A stretch of 6,068 nt of DNA from Verrucomicrobiales bacterium (GTDB taxonomy: Bacteria; Verrucomicrobiota; Verrucomicrobiia; Verrucomicrobiales; Akkermansiaceae), in the NCBI GenBank assembly GCA_003527555.1, contig DPWT01000071.1:1-6068 (forward strand). The letters are read 5' to 3'. Of this stretch, positions 5,953 through 6,068 are shown one piece after another. A program made the translations under genes and the position numbers. The notes beneath the pieces are model-generated. The model saw nothing but the letters and a program-made list of their open reading frames with translations, had not been told where the DNA came from and made no database searches. Position 1 is the stretch's first letter, and each line of letters opens with the position of its first letter.

Positions 5953-6068
5953 CCATTAGCGGGGTCTACACCAATGTTTGGGGACGAGGCATTTTTTTTG
6001 ATAGTTGATATTGGGTTTAACCGCACTGTGCAATGACACGTAGGCGCTAGTTTTCGAAGTTTCTAAAG
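5953..6068. other. Non-coding tail of the window
   Basis: Apart from the weak CCAA/TTGG stem and the T-run at 5992-5999, I see no gene, tRNA or clear promoter here. No copy of the tRNA 3' end is repeated, so there is no sign of an integrated element joining at this tRNA within the window. Confidence 0.5.

Overview
The window is about 6.1 kb of bacterial chromosome with mid-range base composition. It holds five protein genes (one cut by the window edge) and one tRNA. No mobile element, CRISPR array or phage gene is visible. The gene families and the wording of the regulator (an SYMGVKQHC recognition-helix region followed by a GRP wing) make me think of the Verrucomicrobiota, perhaps Opitutales. 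This is an impression from recall, not a search, and a gammaproteobacterium or other Gram-negative is not excluded. The lipoprotein signal peptide and the operon type suit a Gram-negative envelope.

Left part (1-3690, minus strand): a tightly packed operon, read right to left. It encodes an RDD-family membrane protein, a SpoIIM/DUF95-family membrane protein, a DUF4129 membrane protein and a DUF4350 protein that runs off the left edge. The genes are separated by 15 bp, then overlap by 11 bp, then overlap by 4 bp (ATGA), so translational coupling is likely. This gene order is known from many bacteria, where it is normally joined to a MoxR-type AAA+ ATPase and a DUF58 (von Willebrand-like) protein. 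Those two would be expected just beyond position 1. The whole set resembles a MoxR-dependent envelope system whose substrate is unknown.

Middle (3691-4613): a 169-bp spacer with candidate promoter and dyad elements, then a minus-strand winged-helix regulator related to the SufR/DeoR-like group. A 100-bp divergent intergenic region follows, carrying a good sigma70-like promoter for the gene on the right and a 19-bp dyad lying over its -35 box.

Right part (4614-5917, plus strand): a lysine 2,3-aminomutase (KamA/AblA-type radical SAM enzyme) with its iron-sulfur, PLP and lysine-binding residues intact but without the C-terminal zinc-binding tail of the clostridial enzyme. It is followed by a tRNA-Arg(ACG) gene with encoded CCA. 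The final 150 bp hold only a small hairpin and a T-run.

The part most worth follow-up is the divergent regulator/kamA pair. A SufR-like regulator that has lost most of the usual cysteine ligands but carries a new Cys/His cluster faces an Fe-S enzyme gene, with a dyad on the promoter and a probable leaderless start. The usual partner acetyltransferase (AblB) is absent from the window.
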